This document shows, in pieces, positions 6,233 to 7,487 of a DNA stretch of 7,487 nt; position 1 is the stretch's first letter, and the number at the start of each line of letters is the position of its first letter. A program made the translations under genes and the position numbers. Source of the DNA: an uncultured Novosphingobium sp. (GTDB lineage Bacteria > Pseudomonadota > Alphaproteobacteria > Sphingomonadales > Sphingomonadaceae); the NCBI GenBank assembly GCA_937897535.1, contig CALCQB010000064.1:1-7487 (forward strand), given 5' to 3'. The notes under the pieces are model-generated. The model had not been told where the DNA came from, made no database searches, and saw nothing but the letters and a program-made list of their open reading frames with translations.

Positions 6233-6778
6233 TCATAGGCCGGCGATCGCCTCGTCGACCAGGCCCTTGTCGGCCTTGGCGTCGTGGCTCGCCGCGATCA
6301 GCGATTTGGCGGCGCCGGCAGCGGCAGCAGCAGCCTTGGCGCGCAGTTCGTCGATCGCGCCGCGTTCGGCAGCAGCGATCTTGTCTTCGGCCATCTTTTC
6401 GCGGCGCTTGATCAGGGCCTTGGTATCTTCGGCGCCCTTGGCAACGATCGCCTCGGCCTCATGCCGGGCGTCATCGATCATCGCGGCGGCTTCCTGTTCG
6501 GCCCCGGCGATCTTGTCGGCATATTCCTTGCGCAGCGCTTCGGCTTCGGCGCGCAGCGCCTTGGCCTCGTCAAGCTGCTTGCGGATTTCGGCAATCGAGG
6601 CATCAAGCCCCGAGGTGATCATCCCCGGAACCTTCTTCCACACCATCACCGCCAGCAGCGTGGCCATGGCCGCAGCCACCCACATCCCGGGGGTCAGCCC
6701 GAAGGCCGCCAGTTCGGCGTGTTCGGCAGCGGGGCCGCCGTGCTCGGCAGCTGCGGCGAGCAAGCTGAGATCAAGCAT
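6233..6778 (-). CDS. atpF: F0F1 ATP synthase subunit b
   Basis: Subunit b forms, with b', the peripheral stalk that holds F1 still against the rotating c-ring. The 181-residue protein has an Ala/His-rich N-terminal stretch, a single membrane segment at about 32-47 followed by VWKKV, and then a long charged, Ala-rich coiled coil to the C terminus with the usual E-A-x-x-I pattern. The frame is open to an ATG at 6829, which would add 17 residues rich in Arg, Pro and Ser. The start at 6778 is chosen because an ideal AAGGAGG lies 6 bases before it. The gene overlaps the end of the b' gene by 8 bases, implying coupled translation and a matched 1:1 supply of the two stalk subunits. Which of the two is named b and which b' follows the usual alphaproteobacterial order c, b', b. 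Confidence 0.92.
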   Translation of the reverse strand: MLDLSLLAAAAEHGGPAAEHAELAAFGLTPGMWVAAAMATLLAVMVWKKVPGMITSGLDASIAEIRKQLDEAKALRAEAEALRKEYADKIAGAEQEAAAMIDDARHEAEAIVAKGAEDTKALIKRREKMAEDKIAAAERGAIDELRAKAAAAAAGAAKSLIAASHDAKADKGLVDEAIAGL

Positions 6779-7262
6779 GGAGCGCCTCCTTGACGGCGGC
6801 CGAGGCCGCCTTGGCGTCGACCGAGGCACCGGTCAGCCGGGTAACGATCTGCCCCGCAGCTTCGGCAGCGACGACTTCGATCTCGCTCAGCGCGCTGCTG
6901 CGGGCCGCAGCGATGCGGGCATCGGCTTCGGCGACGTGGGCATCGATCTTGGCATTGGCCTTGGCCAGGCTCTTTTCGCTGGCCGCGGCCGCATCGGTCT
7001 TGGCCTTGGCGATCACCGCCTGAGCCTCGGCCCGCTGGGCGTTCGACTGGACCCGCCAGGCCTCTTCCGCATCGTCGGCGGCCTTGCGGGCGGCTTCGGC
7101 CGCGGCAAGGTCATCGGCGATCTGCTTGTCGCGGCTCTCCACTGTCGCCATCACCTTGGGAACCATGCCCCGGCCAATCACGAAGAAGATGAAGCCGAAG
7201 AACACCAGCATCCAGAAGATCTGGCTGGCGTAGGTCGCGGCAAGCTGGGAAATCTGAGGCAT
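6771..7262 (-). CDS. F0F1 ATP synthase subunit b'
   Basis: This is the second peripheral-stalk subunit, found beside b in alphaproteobacteria, cyanobacteria and plastids. The 163-residue protein starts MPQISQLA, typical of b', and has one strongly hydrophobic membrane segment at about 12-31 (rich in Phe). The short polar turn VPKVMATVESRDKQIADDL follows, with the conserved R-D-x-x-I-x-x-D-L pattern that begins the stalk, and then an Ala-rich coiled coil to the end. It lies between atpE and the b gene, 81 bases after the former and overlapping the latter by 8 bases. The ribosome binding site is weak. Names in use for this gene include atpX, atpG and atpF2, so no symbol is given. Confidence 0.92.
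   Translation of the reverse strand: MPQISQLAATYASQIFWMLVFFGFIFFVIGRGMVPKVMATVESRDKQIADDLAAAEAARKAADDAEEAWRVQSNAQRAEAQAVIAKAKTDAAAASEKSLAKANAKIDAHVAEADARIAAARSSALSEIEVVAAEAAGQIVTRLTGASVDAKAASAAVKEALHA
6785..6791 (-). promoter_or_regulatory. Ribosome binding site of subunit b, inside the b' gene
   Basis: Read on the minus strand this is AAGGAGG, a full match to the anti-Shine-Dalgarno complement, 6 bases before the ATG at 6778. It lies within the last codons of the b' gene and decides the start of subunit b over the upstream ATG at 6829. Confidence 0.85.
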
Positions 7263-7290
7263 CGCAGGGTCCGGATTTGCCCGGCCCGCG

Positions 7291-7310
7291 CCGCCCCGTC
7301 AGTGGGGCGG
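7291..7310 (-). other. Intercistronic hairpin between atpE and the b' gene
   Basis: A perfect 7-base-pair GC stem pairs 7291-7297 (CCGCCCC) with 7304-7310 (GGGGCGG) around a 6-base loop. On the minus strand it lies 33 bases after the atpE stop and 28 bases before the b' start. No T-run follows, so it is not a typical terminator. It could protect the 3' end of atpE mRNA or dampen read-through, which would fit the need for many more c than b subunits; this role is inferred. Confidence 0.55.
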
Positions 7311-7343
7311 ACACGCAGCCGGTCGGTCAGTCAATCGTAAGTC

Positions 7344-7487
7344 TTAGGCGACGAAGATCAGGATCATCGCGACGACGAACGAGAGCAGGCCCAGAAGTTC
7401 GGCGGCGGCGAAGCCGATGAACAGGCGGCCCTGCTGGCCGTCAGCCGCACCCGGGTTGCGCAGCGCGCTTTCCAGGAACGAACCGAA
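7344..7487 (-). CDS. atpE: F0F1 ATP synthase subunit c, C-terminal part (5' end outside window)
   Basis: Subunit c makes up the proton-driven rotor ring of Fo. The 47 residues in the window hold the end of the first helix, the polar loop RNPGAADGQQGRLF with the conserved R-N-P, and the second helix GFAAAELLGLLSFVVAMIL. In that helix the Glu at residue 30 of the visible part is the proton-carrying carboxylate. A Glu there without a Gln or Ser/Thr set typical of sodium-binding rings fits a proton-driven enzyme. The stop is TAA, read from 7346 to 7344. The gene begins beyond the right edge of the window, and the upstream operon genes (atpB, atpI) would be expected there. Confidence 0.95.
   Translation of the reverse strand, partial: FGSFLESALRNPGAADGQQGRLFIGFAAAELLGLLSFVVAMILIFVA

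Noticed and set aside
6267..7340. Plus-strand open frame of 357 codons opposite the ATP synthase b and b' genes
   Set aside because: It mirrors Ala-rich coiled-coil genes on the other strand. Its product is a low-complexity Ser/Ala then Gly-rich chain without any family signature.

Overview
The window looks like chromosomal DNA of a GC-rich alphaproteobacterium, most likely a member of the Sphingomonadales. This rests on the base composition, the alanine-rich proteins, the paired b'/b subunits in the ATP synthase Fo operon (c then b' then b), and the character of the cmk, rpsA and hydroxyacylglutathione hydrolase proteins. The order is inferred from gene style, not from a search.

Bases 1-1599 (plus strand) hold a compact run of four genes: the 3' end of a small membrane protein of the CBU_0592 type, cytidylate kinase (cmk), a 118-residue uncharacterised membrane protein, and a small lipoprotein cytochrome c with one heme motif. 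The first three overlap (ATGA, then 16 bases), so they are probably co-transcribed and translationally coupled. Bases 1600-1801 hold a probable promoter and a structured leader for rpsA, which encodes a six-S1-domain ribosomal protein S1 (1802-3520) and ends in a strong rho-independent terminator. cmk and rpsA are adjacent in many proteobacteria; here two small envelope genes and a separate promoter lie between them.

Bases 3624-5472 (plus strand) hold gloB (glyoxalase II) and a zinc-less medium-chain dehydrogenase/reductase of the NADPH:quinone oxidoreductase type. Between them is a near-perfect 34-base inverted repeat (4403-4484), a dispersed REP-like element that ends two bases before the ribosome binding site of the second gene. 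A hairpin at 5479-5502 probably terminates transcription from both sides.

Bases 5536-7487 (minus strand) hold the 3' part of the ATP synthase Fo operon: atpE (subunit c, cut by the window edge), a GC-rich hairpin between genes, the b' subunit, the b subunit, and then, 19 bases downstream, a FkbM-family methyltransferase whose GC content is clearly lower than its neighbours. That methyltransferase looks like an acquired gene carried on the end of a housekeeping operon.

Most of the window is ordinary core genome. I found no undescribed multi-gene system. The points most worth a second look are the inverted repeat, the FkbM gene at the end of the atp operon, the rpsA leader and the uncharacterised 118-residue membrane protein.
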